From positions 424,366 through 488,365 of the forward strand of contig OX638333.1 in the NCBI GenBank assembly GCA_951812895.1: DNA of 64,000 nucleotides, in the 5' to 3' direction. The position numbers and the translations under genes are program-made. Below are positions 19,036-26,085 of the stretch, piece after piece; within the stretch, counting starts at the first letter, position 1; each line of letters opens with the position of its first letter. Source of the DNA: an uncultured Roseovarius sp. (GTDB lineage: Bacteria > Pseudomonadota > Alphaproteobacteria > Rhodobacterales > Rhodobacteraceae). The notes below the pieces were generated by a model. It saw nothing but the letters and a program-made list of their open reading frames with translations. It was not told where the DNA came from and ran no database searches.

Positions 19036-19122
19036 ATTCATAGTGCGGAATTGGTAGACGCAGCGGCCTTGTAAGCCGAAGTCCTAAGCGGGACGTGCCG
19101 GTTCGAATCCGGCTGCGGGTAC
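19036..19122 (+). tRNA. Class II tRNA-like sequence, UGU anticodon (possible pseudo-tRNA)
   Basis: The D-arm GCGGAATTGGTAGACGC is typical of tRNA-Leu. The anticodon loop CTTGTAA gives UGU (Thr). A long variable arm (GTCC...GGAC) and a perfect T-arm (GCCGG-TTCGAAT-CCGGC, 19097-19113) follow. The acceptor halves ATTCATA (19036-19042) and TGCGGGT (19114-19120) pair at 6 of 7 positions, but with three G-U pairs and one A-C mismatch. The 3' end reads ACGA rather than CCA. It sits just inside the left end of the transposon, ahead of the winged-helix gene. Confidence 0.4.
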
Positions 19123-19311
19123 GATGATCATTGTTTACCGAAGGGAAAGGAAATGGCTAATGCTCGGGAGCATTTAAAAATGCTGAATGATGAATTAGAG
19201 CGCGTTCGGAGGCAAATAGCAGAGTTGAAAATCGAGGAAGCGTTGCTTGCGAAAATGCTTCGTCGTATGGGAGACGACAGCGCGAAGAAGAAGCCCACAA
19301 ATCGTGCATTA

Positions 19312-20476
19312 TACCAAGCGCGAGAATTTCTGACTCTTTTAGGATTCCCAATCTGTGTTTGATCTGATTCAGTCTGGCAAAGGAGATTTGTCATGGGATC
19401 AGCAGTTCCACTTCGATGTGATTATACAGCGGTTGAGTTGCGTCGGTTGGCGCGTCGGTGCCGCGGCAATAGACAGATACGGCGGTTGCTTGCGCTGGCA
19501 GCGGTTTATGATGGGATGAACCGTACCGAAGCAGCGCGGGTTGGTGGGATGGATCGGCAGACGTTGCGCGACTGGGTTCATCAGTTCAATACATACGGAC
19601 CCGATGGTCTGACCAACGCCAAAGGGGCTGGTCGCCCTCGTTCGCTCAATGCCGAGCAAATGCTGATACTGGCTCAAATTGTCGAAACCGGGCCTAACCC
19701 ACACACGGATGGCGTGGTTCGCTGGCGGTGTATTGACCTGGTTCGGGTCATCGCCGAACGGTTTGGCGTTGAATGTTCTGAGCGATCCATGTCGGATTAT
19801 CTGGCCGAACTGGGCTTCTCCAATATCTCCGGTCGTCCCCGGCACCCCAAGCAGGATGCCCGTGTGATTGAGGCTTTCAAAAAAACTTCACCGATACGCT
19901 CGCAGCACACGTAGCCGACCTGCCTGAAGGAACACCTGTCGAAATATGGTTTCAGGATGAGGCAAGGATTGGCCAAAAGAACGGTCAGGTGCGCATCTGG
20001 GCGAAACAAGGAACCCGGCCACGCCTGCCTGCCGATCAGCGCTATGACAACACCTATCTGTTCGGGGCTATCTGCCCGAAACGTGGAACGGGTGCAGCCC
20101 TCGTTCTTCCCAAAGCTAACACTGAGGCGATGCAATTGCATCTCGACGAGATCAGCAAATATGTTGCTCACAAAGCTCACGCCGTTGTTCTGATGGATCG
20201 GGCCGGATGGCACAGCACCAGCAAGTTAATCCTGCCGAAGAACCTGACAATCATCCTGCTGCCGTCAAAATCACCCGAACTCAACCCGGTTGAGAACATC
20301 TGGCAATATCTGCGTTCAAACTATCTCTCAAACCGCATCTTCAACGATTACAACGCCATCGTCGAGGCAGCCTGCGACGCATGGAACGCGCCGATCGAAA
20401 AACCCAAGACAATCAAATCAATCGGAATGAGGGAATGGGCTCATCCTTGATCGGTCAGTATTTCTCGCGCTTAGTA
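19312..20476 (+). mobile_element. IS630-family insertion sequence
   Basis: The ends are imperfect inverted repeats. The left reads TACCAAGCGCGAGAATTTCTGAC; the right, read inward, begins TACTAAGCGCGAGAAATACTGAC. The element is flanked by TTA on both sides (19309-19311 and 20477-20479), consistent with the TA target duplication of IS630/Tc1 elements. It carries one transposase in two frames. Confidence 0.85.
19393..20450 (+). CDS. IS630-family transposase (two frames, -1 frameshift)
   Basis: The first frame (19393-19914) encodes the helix-turn-helix part (LRRLARRCRGNRQIRRLLAL, DRQTLRDWVHQFNTYGPDGL). It ends shortly after a run of seven A (19879-19885). A -1 shift there continues as NFTDTLAAHVADLPEG into the DDE domain: D in WFQDEARIG, D in VVLMDRAGWH, E in SPELNPVENIW. 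This is the usual programmed frameshift of the family. AGGAG precedes the ATG. Confidence 0.88.
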
Positions 20477-20730
20477 TTAGGCGTCAAATCGGCTGTCCTG
20501 AATTTTGCGTTCGAAGCCAGTGGAGATGGCGTTACGACCGAAGAAATGCGCGATGCGGTTGAGCGGGCGATCCCCGAAGTCGCAAAAGACACCGTGCGGT
20601 CAGTGCTCTCGCGATTGAAGAGCGACGGTGCTTTGGCTTTTGTAAGAGGGCGGTATTACGTGAAAGAGTTTGCGCCGCAGGAAGAAGACCGCCCTAATGT
20701 AACTCCCCTGCGTTCTGGTTAGTAACGGTC

Positions 20731-20759
20731 GGAGAGGCCGGGATTTTCCCGGCCTCTCC
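20731..20759. terminator. Strong hairpin between winged-helix gene and tRNA-like sequence
   Basis: A perfect 12-bp stem (GGAGAGGCCGGG / CCCGGCCTCTCC) with loop ATTTT, 8 bp after the winged-helix stop. No T-run follows, so it may terminate inefficiently or act as an RNA processing or stability structure. Confidence 0.6.
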
Positions 20760-20826
20760 CAAGCGGTTAGTCTGGCATCGGACTCCAAATCTGACATGCC
20801 GAGGGTTCGATTCCCTTCGTCCGCTC
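20760..20826 (+). other. Second tRNA-like sequence (CCA anticodon, Trp-like), no 5' acceptor half
   Basis: The D-arm-like AAGCGGTTAGTCTGGCA is followed by a 5-bp anticodon stem with loop CTCCAAA (CCA at 20785-20787). Then come a T-arm GAGGG-TTCGATT-CCCTT (20801-20817) and CGTCCGC as a 3' acceptor half. The matching 5' half is absent; the hairpin at 20731-20759 occupies its place. It looks like a truncated or reshaped tRNA. Confidence 0.4.
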
Positions 20827-20907
20827 CCTTTGGAAACGCAGATGCCTAAGCGGGACAGATCATTGCTTCCAACAAGCATGATGGCCTTGGAGACCCCTAA
20901 ACGCACG

Positions 20908-21069
20908 TCAATTCGGTTTTCTTGCGTCATCCCGAATCAACTTGACAGGCTTGAGAACAGAATCTGCGAGTTCGTCAGGCGTTGCATCGATTCTTACGTC
21001 TTCAAGCATTTCCTTCTTACCAGGTTGATAAGTATTTGGTCGCAGTCGGATTTCCGGTTTATCGGTCAT
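20908..21069 (-). CDS. 53-residue protein coupled to the methyltransferase-HNH gene
   Basis: Starts MTDKPEIRLRPNTYQPGKKE and ends VLKPVKLIRDD then six more residues. The ATG at 21069 overlaps the TGA of the methyltransferase gene (ATGA), so it is translated from the same transcript as transposase and methyltransferase. The sequence is hydrophilic and ordered-looking (RIDATPDELADSVLKP), which suggests a conserved accessory protein. Function unknown. Confidence 0.6.
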   Translation of the reverse strand: MTDKPEIRLRPNTYQPGKKEMLEDVRIDATPDELADSVLKPVKLIRDDARKPN

Positions 21070-22484
21070 TGCGTTGCTCTCCATTCGGCCATGGTGCGTC
21101 CACCCTTGCTTCGATTGCAGCCAGAGCAGAGCAGTTGCAGGTTATCGGGATGGTCCGTGCCGCCTTTTACACGCGGAAGAATGTGATCAACTTCCATGAC
21201 GCGGAACGGGAAGTGTGTTTTGCATCCGACGCAGACCCCTTCCTGTTCCCCGTAGAGCCTATGCCGATGGGTCCGGTAGTTGGGAAGTTCGCCAAGATCG
21301 GTGCGTTTCGGCGGCTCCGTCAAAGCCGTTGCACCGCCCCACAGACCGCGTTCCTCAGCAATTCGCTCATCCACCAGTTTGATGGCAAGCGGGGAGAGGT
21401 CAATCCCCGCCCATTGGCGCTGCAACCGGTCGGCGGCAACCAGCGTAGTTGCGCAACCGCAGAATGGATCGAGCACCAGATCGCCTTCGTCTGAACTGGC
21501 CTTGATGATCCGTTGCAGCAAAGCCAGCGGCTTCTGTGTGGGATAGCCCGTGCGTTCGCGGGCTTGAGAATTGACCGGCGGGATATCGACCCAAACATCG
21601 GGAGGCACCTGACCGGGGTTTGCTTCGAGATATCGCTTCAGGCGGGGCGTACCCTTTGATGTAAACAGGATCAGCCCCGCCTCGTGAAGCAAGTCCAGCC
21701 GCTTCAGAATACCGTCTTCCTTCAGATACCCGTGGATGAGACTACCATCAATCCAGCGGGCGTAATCACCGGTGCGCGGTACACTCCAGTGCCGCCCGAT
21801 ATCGGTTGGGTTCCAGCCCTGCCACGCGGTTCCGGCCTCGCCGTCGCTGACGCCAGGACCGGTGAGGTCGTCGCTGCTATATGCTCCTCTTTCGTCACTG
21901 TGGCGGTACTTTGAAGCGACATTCTGATCGCTGAGCGGTATCCGCACGGCGTTTCGGTGAATGTCCTGCCCGTAAAACAGAAGATGGTCCGCCGTTCGCC
22001 CGAAACGCCCACCATCGTTGTGATTGCCAATCCGTTTCCAGATCAGGTGATTACGAAACGCACTTTTGCTGAATAGCCCATCCATAAGCACACGCAGCCA
22101 ATGCGCAGCAGTATCGTCACAATGCAGATAAACGCTGCCAGTGGGCTTCAACACCCGCCGCATTTCCAGAAGCCGCACGGCCATGAAGATCAGGTAGGAT
22201 TGCATCGATTTGCCTTGGGCCTGACGCGCCGCCTCAATGACAGCGTAGGCTGCCGGGTTGCGGTCAGCCATCTCGCCGTGTTCGTACACATCAACGTCAT
22301 CCAGTGTCCATGTATCCTTGAACGCAGCGCCGGCCGCTTTTGAGCCTATCGGGGCCTCATAGGTACGGTTGGAGTTGAACGGCGGATCAAGGTAGATCAG
22401 GTCCACGCAGGCGTCGTTCATGCCGCGCAGGACGGCCAGATTGTCGCCGGTCCAGATTGTGCCGCTGGCGAAGTTCGCAGTCAT
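21066..22484 (-). CDS. DNA methyltransferase fused to an HNH nuclease domain
   Basis: A 472-residue protein. The N-terminal amino-methyltransferase (N4/N6, beta-type order) has the catalytic DPPF at 33-36 (IYLDPPFNSN) and the SAM-binding DPFCG at 339-343. Between them is the target-recognition region. The C-terminal 60 residues form an HNH module: CxxC from C418, VDHILPR with D433-H434, N448, then CSGCN (C453, C456, N457). The ATG overlaps the transposase stop (ATGA at 22481-22484). The family could modify and cut DNA with one polypeptide; whether the HNH part is active is unknown. Confidence 0.85.
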   Translation of the reverse strand: MTANFASGTIWTGDNLAVLRGMNDACVDLIYLDPPFNSNRTYEAPIGSKAAGAAFKDTWTLDDVDVYEHGEMADRNPAAYAVIEAARQAQGKSMQSYLIFMAVRLLEMRRVLKPTGSVYLHCDDTAAHWLRVLMDGLFSKSAFRNHLIWKRIGNHNDGGRFGRTADHLLFYGQDIHRNAVRIPLSDQNVASKYRHSDERGAYSSDDLTGPGVSDGEAGTAWQGWNPTDIGRHWSVPRTGDYARWIDGSLIHGYLKEDGILKRLDLLHEAGLILFTSKGTPRLKRYLEANPGQVPPDVWVDIPPVNSQARERTGYPTQKPLALLQRIIKASSDEGDLVLDPFCGCATTLVAADRLQRQWAGIDLSPLAIKLVDERIAEERGLWGGATALTEPPKRTDLGELPNYRTHRHRLYGEQEGVCVGCKTHFPFRVMEVDHILPRVKGGTDHPDNLQLLCSGCNRSKGGRTMAEWRATQ

Positions 22485-23458
22485 GTCGCTGGTTTCGCGC
22501 CGCTGGCTAATCCTGTATGCGCAATTAAGTCGCTATACCGAAGACGCTTGCCAACCATACCCGCAGCCATTCGGCCCATCTGGTCAGCGGTATCTTTGGA
22601 CCGGATGTTGTGACGCCCGGAGAATTCAATCACATAGCGGTCAAGGTGCTTTGGTGACATCTTGTGGTACACACCATCATGACCACGTTTCAGACCGGAC
22701 CAGAAACTTTCCATGCCGTTGGTGTGCGCCATGTCGCGGACATATTCGCCCACCGAATGCTTGACCGCCTCGTGCGGTCTGTCGATCCCTTTGTAGGCGC
22801 TGGCTTCGTCCGTGTAGACTTGTGCCCCTTCGGCGGTGTGATCGGTGACAAAGCCTTGAAGCGTTTCTGCGTCCGTCTTATGGACAACCTTGGCGACAAC
22901 ATGGTTAGTCTCGCGGTCTTTTGTTCCGGCCACAGCAGTTTTCCCTACAGCGCCACGACCCGCTTTTAGCTTCTTCTTGTTGTGCTTGTTCTTTTCCTTG
23001 CCGCCTATGTAGGTTTCATCGGCCTCAACAGGGCCGTTGAACAAAGGCTTTCCCGCCCTGTGCGCTTCTCTAAGGCGATGGGCCAAGTGCCAAGCGCTTT
23101 TCTGGGTGATCTCAAGGTCGCGATGCAGCTTCATGCTGGACACACCCTTGAGATTGGTTGTCACAAGGTAGATGGCGATTGCCCAAGTCTGATAGCCAAG
23201 TTTCGTCCCTTGCATCACATTGCCCGTTTTGAGGCTGAACATCGGGCGGTCAGGGCAATCACGGCAGCGATGGGTCATCGTCTTGTGCTTGATGTTTGAT
23301 TGCACTTCAAAAGACCCGCAATGGGGACAATAGGGGCCGTCCGGCCATATTTTGCCCGCAAACCACTTTTTGGCAGCTGCGTCATCTGGGAACATGCGAA
23401 GAAGTTGGATCAGGCTTATGCCTTCACGATCTGACTTGCCGGGTGCCTTATGCGCCAT
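22481..23458 (-). CDS. IS1595-family (ISXO2-like) transposase
   Basis: A 325-residue transposase with an N-terminal zinc ribbon (C44, C47, C65, C68; YCPHCGSF...CRDC). The catalytic domain has D148 (PVEADETYIGGKEKNKH), D217 (VYTDEAS) and the HTNGMESFWS motif (N247/E250). It lies inside the right terminal repeat of the element and heads a three-gene run with the methyltransferase and the 53-residue protein. A second copy of the TIR core (TGTGACTTTAATATA) is at 23473-23487, just upstream of the start, and may be a transposase or promoter site. Confidence 0.9.
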   Translation of the reverse strand: MAHKAPGKSDREGISLIQLLRMFPDDAAAKKWFAGKIWPDGPYCPHCGSFEVQSNIKHKTMTHRCRDCPDRPMFSLKTGNVMQGTKLGYQTWAIAIYLVTTNLKGVSSMKLHRDLEITQKSAWHLAHRLREAHRAGKPLFNGPVEADETYIGGKEKNKHNKKKLKAGRGAVGKTAVAGTKDRETNHVVAKVVHKTDAETLQGFVTDHTAEGAQVYTDEASAYKGIDRPHEAVKHSVGEYVRDMAHTNGMESFWSGLKRGHDGVYHKMSPKHLDRYVIEFSGRHNIRSKDTADQMGRMAAGMVGKRLRYSDLIAHTGLASGAKPAT

Positions 23459-23517
23459 ATCTTGCCCTCCGTTGTGACTTTAATATAAACCACCTTCGCA
23501 GTCAGGGCAAGCTTAAA

Positions 23518-23542
23518 ATGTGACTTTAGTATATAATTCCCT
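23518..23542 (-). repeat. Right terminal inverted repeat of the IS1595-type transposon
   Basis: The complement of the left repeat with one mismatch. The adjoining sequence TGTGACTTTAGTATA repeats an internal copy at 23473-23487. Confidence 0.8.
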
Positions 23543-23642
23543 AATATTGGCGAAAGGCATATCCGATTTATGGAAAGACAGTTTTCGATAATCGTCGTAA
23601 TCTTGGGCGTAATTATTGGAGGATCGTTATTTGACCGTTGTA

Positions 23643-23700
23643 AAAACGTCCCGCTAAGAAATTAATGTTGCTCCGTTTCCCTAAACCTGATGTCTTAGGT
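23643..23700. repeat. Partial, diverged copy of the MITE found at 45348-45462
   Basis: AAAACGTCCCGC, then ATGTTGCTCCGTTTC, then AAACCTGATG...TTGCGAA occur in the same order and spacing as in the 45.4-kb element. The outer ends are not preserved. Confidence 0.5.
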
Positions 23701-23715
23701 ATTTTGCGAACCGCA

Positions 23716-23967
23716 TTAGTTCGGGATCTCAGTCAGCGTAATCGAAAAACACGCCCCGCCATAATACTCTGACGAATATTTCACGTTGCGGGTGGAAACC
23801 GGCTGCAGGAACAGATCAAAGGTTGTGACTTCGTAGTCGTAATGATTTGTCCATGTCCCGCCACAGCCATAGCTGTTATCCGCAGCACGCGCATTTTTTG
23901 TGCTCAAGACCAAATCCCCCTCCGGGCTGGTCCTCTCGTTTTTTTCCGGCCAATATCCGGGGTCGCC
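23716..23967 (-). pseudogene. 3' end of an unknown gene, apparently truncated
   Basis: A minus-strand frame with good codon usage and a protein-like end (YGCGGTWTNHYDYEVTTFDL ... GGACFSITLTEIPN). It has no start codon in a suitable place and runs into the region that codes on the other strand for the next gene. A truncated remnant next to the transposon border is the simplest reading; a non-ATG start further up cannot be excluded. Confidence 0.35.
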
Positions 23968-24735
23968 ATGTTCGGCGATTGGACGGGTCTGTTCAAAGCC
24001 ACAAATCTGGAGCTGCGCATTGCAGAATATGATTTCAATATCGATTTCAAATGCAGCGCGCTCGACCCCTGCCTCCAGGGCTGGGTTGACCAAATGAAAC
24101 CCATGCTCGCGAATATGGTCGAACAGGAAAGAAAGGTGCGCGAGGCCAAAGAAAAGGATGAATTGCACCTTCTCGAGATCCCGGCAATCGCGGTCGAAGG
24201 CATGCTCGACGGCATCGCCACTGCCATCGCGGCCGGTACCGCCTATGGGGGATTATTGGTCATCGACAAGCTCTTTATGGGTATCGACTATGGCATGCAA
24301 ATCAACGAACCTGAGGAAGGTGAAATTACGATTGCCCTGCCGGACAAGGAGATCGGAGTTGAGAAATTTTTGGAAGAGGCGGAAATGTCCATAGACCCTG
24401 ATGGCAGCCTGATCCTGACCATGCCGCGTTCCACATTTCTTGAGGCAGAAGGTTATTACGAAGTGGATGGCAAAATTGAAAAAACCTCCACCGGCGCCCG
24501 GCTGAGCGTCAATGTGCTGGTCAGCGCATCCAACTACACGACTTCATTCAGACTCGGATTTACAGCTGATATGATCCCCGGCATTCCGGACATGGGACCA
24601 CTAAGTGACAAGTACATGGCCGAATTTGAGAATTCCTTGGATAATCCGCCCGCCAGAGTTCTGAAATATTTTCCGCCGCTAGATGCCTACATGGACAAAC
24701 TCGGCATCGACCCGCCCTTCAGCCCGGGCAATTAG
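23968..24735 (+). CDS. Unknown protein (255 residues)
   Basis: Starts MFGDWTGLFKATNLELRIAE, with CCGGGG about 8 bases upstream. The frame is open further upstream, but that part overlaps a minus-strand remnant. There is an acidic, soluble middle, a helix with small residues (MLDGIATAIAAGTAYGGLLV), and the C-terminal end DAYMDKLGIDPPFSPGN. No family is recognised. It lies between the transposon and the CoA-transferase operon. Confidence 0.5.
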   Translation: MFGDWTGLFKATNLELRIAEYDFNIDFKCSALDPCLQGWVDQMKPMLANMVEQERKVREAKEKDELHLLEIPAIAVEGMLDGIATAIAAGTAYGGLLVIDKLFMGIDYGMQINEPEEGEITIALPDKEIGVEKFLEEAEMSIDPDGSLILTMPRSTFLEAEGYYEVDGKIEKTSTGARLSVNVLVSASNYTTSFRLGFTADMIPGIPDMGPLSDKYMAEFENSLDNPPARVLKYFPPLDAYMDKLGIDPPFSPGN

Positions 24736-24758
24736 GCACCGGGACTGCAAACCCAGCT

Positions 24759-24784
24759 GCTTCTTTCTTGCTAAAAATACCCAA
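24759..24784 (+). repeat. Dispersed TTTCTTGC...AAATACCC element, copy 3
   Basis: GCTTCTTTCTTGC followed by TAAAAATACCCAA, 24 bp after the preceding gene stop. Confidence 0.55.
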
Positions 24785-24818
24785 ATCCTAACCGGTCAGA
24801 TCGGCGCAGGATTCTGGG

Positions 24819-24883
24819 TTGTGTACATCATGCACACACAGTTCGAAAAAACGCATGTACAATTTGTACGAATTGTACAAATT
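24819..24883. promoter_or_regulatory. Two adjacent palindromes after the CoA-transferase gene
   Basis: The first is GTGTACAT-C-ATGCACAC (24821-24837). The second is AATTTGTAC-GAATT-GTACAAATT (24861-24883, perfect). A related pair lies after the epimerase gene at 59355-59405. They sit at the 3' ends of minus-strand genes and could be transcription terminators or protein sites. Confidence 0.4.
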
Positions 24884-24897
24884 TCAAAGACCACCTT

Positions 24898-26085
24898 TCA
24901 GCCGTCCTCGGGCCCGTTCAACTGTCCCAAAACCTCTTCGGTATGCTCACCAAACCGTGGCGGCGGGCGGCGATAATCAACGGGAGTTGCGGAAAACTTC
25001 AAAGGGTTGCCCAGCAGTTTGACAGTGCCACCAGCGACATCTTCCCGCGCCATCTCCAACACCATTTCCCGCGCTTCTGCCTGATCAGATTCAAGCGCCC
25101 GATCCAATGTGTTCACCGGCCCCACCGGCACCTTCACCGCCTCAAGCCCGGCGATGACTTCGTCCAGAGTGCGCTTGCTTAGCTCCTCTGAAACAACGGG
25201 AATTAATACCTCACGGTTGGCCAGCCTTGCAGGATTAGTAGCATAATCAGCATTCTCGGCCAAATCGGGCCGGGCGATGAAATCGCAAAAACGCCTGAAC
25301 TGAGCATCATTTCCCACGGCGATGATCACGTGCCCATCATTCACCGCGAAAACCTCGTATGGCACGATATTCGGGTGCCCGTTCCCACGCCGTACCGGCA
25401 GATCGCCTGAAGTCAGAAAATTCACCCCCTCATTGATCAGCCACGCCAGCTGCGTATCTACCAGCGCCACCTCCACATACTGTCCTTCCCCCGTCTGATC
25501 CCGATGCCTGAGCGCTGCCAAGATCCCAATCGTTGCATACATCCCACACACAACATCCGAGATCCCGACGCCCACCTTCATCGGTGCGCCATCTGCCTCT
25601 CCGGTCAGGCTCATGATGCCGCCAAACCCCTGTGCCATAAGGTCATAACCGGGTTTCTCTCTATTTGGTCCGGTCTGGCCGAACCCTGAAACAGAGCAGT
25701 AAATAAGTCCCGGATGCGCCGCGCGCAGACTGGCATGATCCAGCCCGTATTTGGCCAGACCCCCCGGTTTGAAATTCTCGATCACAACATCAGCGCGTGC
25801 GGCCAATTGCCGGATCGTCTCCTGGCCTTCGTCAGAAGCCAGATCAACGGCGACTGACTGTTTATTGCGGTTTGTGCTCATAAAGTAAGCGCTCAGATCT
25901 GTGGGGGCACCATCCACCCCGGCCACAAAGGGTGGGCCCCAGCTGCGCGTATCGTCGCCATTGGTCAGGGGGTTTTCGATCTTCCAGACCGTCGCCCCCA
26001 GATCGCCAAGCATCTGCGTTGCCGTCGGTCCCGCCAAGATCCGCGTCAGATCAAGCACAACCAGCCCATCAAGCGCACCAGCCAT
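24898..26085 (-). CDS. Family III CoA-transferase (CaiB/BaiF type)
   Basis: A 395-residue protein. GLVVLDLTRILAGPTATQML is the family N-terminus. RNKQSVAVDL and VIENFKPGGLAKYGL follow, and the catalytic Asp is D148 in KPGYDLMAQG. The enzyme moves CoA between carboxylates; the acid is unknown. The ATG at 26085 overlaps the stop of the upstream TPP enzyme by one base (TGATG), so the two form an operon. The pairing recalls oxalate or 2-hydroxyacyl-CoA systems but is not enough to assign a substrate. Confidence 0.88.
   Translation of the reverse strand: MAGALDGLVVLDLTRILAGPTATQMLGDLGATVWKIENPLTNGDDTRSWGPPFVAGVDGAPTDLSAYFMSTNRNKQSVAVDLASDEGQETIRQLAARADVVIENFKPGGLAKYGLDHASLRAAHPGLIYCSVSGFGQTGPNREKPGYDLMAQGFGGIMSLTGEADGAPMKVGVGISDVVCGMYATIGILAALRHRDQTGEGQYVEVALVDTQLAWLINEGVNFLTSGDLPVRRGNGHPNIVPYEVFAVNDGHVIIAVGNDAQFRRFCDFIARPDLAENADYATNPARLANREVLIPVVSEELSKRTLDEVIAGLEAVKVPVGPVNTLDRALESDQAEAREMVLEMAREDVAGGTVKLLGNPLKFSATPVDYRRPPPRFGEHTEEVLGQLNGPEDG

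Larger units (their letters stand above)
19153..20722 (+). pseudogene. Coiled-coil plus winged-helix protein, interrupted by IS630
   Basis: The N-terminal part (19153-19311) encodes MANAREHLKMLNDELERVRR and a continuing coiled coil. The C-terminal part (20480-20722) encodes a winged-helix-like domain with GVTTEEMRDAV, VAKDTVRSVLSRLKSDGAL and GRYYVKEF. Removing 19312-20479 joins RAL to GVKSAVLNF in one open frame of 133 residues. As it stands, the N-terminal piece runs into the IS and stops at 19362. The protein is a likely small DNA- or RNA-binding factor of the transposon; its role is unknown. Confidence 0.75.
18996..23542. mobile_element. IS1595-type transposon with passenger genes and tRNA-like sequences (4547 bp)
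   Basis: The ends are 25-bp inverted repeats, at 18996-19020 and 23518-23542, that match in 24 of 25 positions. Inside, left to right, are a class II tRNA-like sequence, a coiled-coil/winged-helix gene (broken by IS630), a strong hairpin and a second tRNA-like sequence. On the minus strand there is then a three-gene run: transposase, methyltransferase-HNH fusion and a 53-residue protein, joined by two ATGA overlaps. Without IS630 the element would be about 3.4 kb. No clear 8-bp target duplication is visible at the two borders. Passenger genes are known in some IS1595-family elements; this combination is unfamiliar to me. Confidence 0.75.

Noticed and set aside
15501-20826. tRNA-Cys 3' end as attachment site with the tRNA-like sequence at 20.8 kb as the far copy
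   Set aside because: Only the general T-loop sequence GGTTCGATTCC is shared; the acceptor ends differ, so it is not a convincing att repeat.
18981-23550. 8-bp target duplication flanking the IS1595-type transposon
   Set aside because: The bases outside the two inverted repeats do not match for any sensible choice of the ends.
23570-23665. 31-residue hydrophobic frame right of the transposon
   Set aside because: Its end lies in the diverged MITE copy and the rest has no known family; probably chance.
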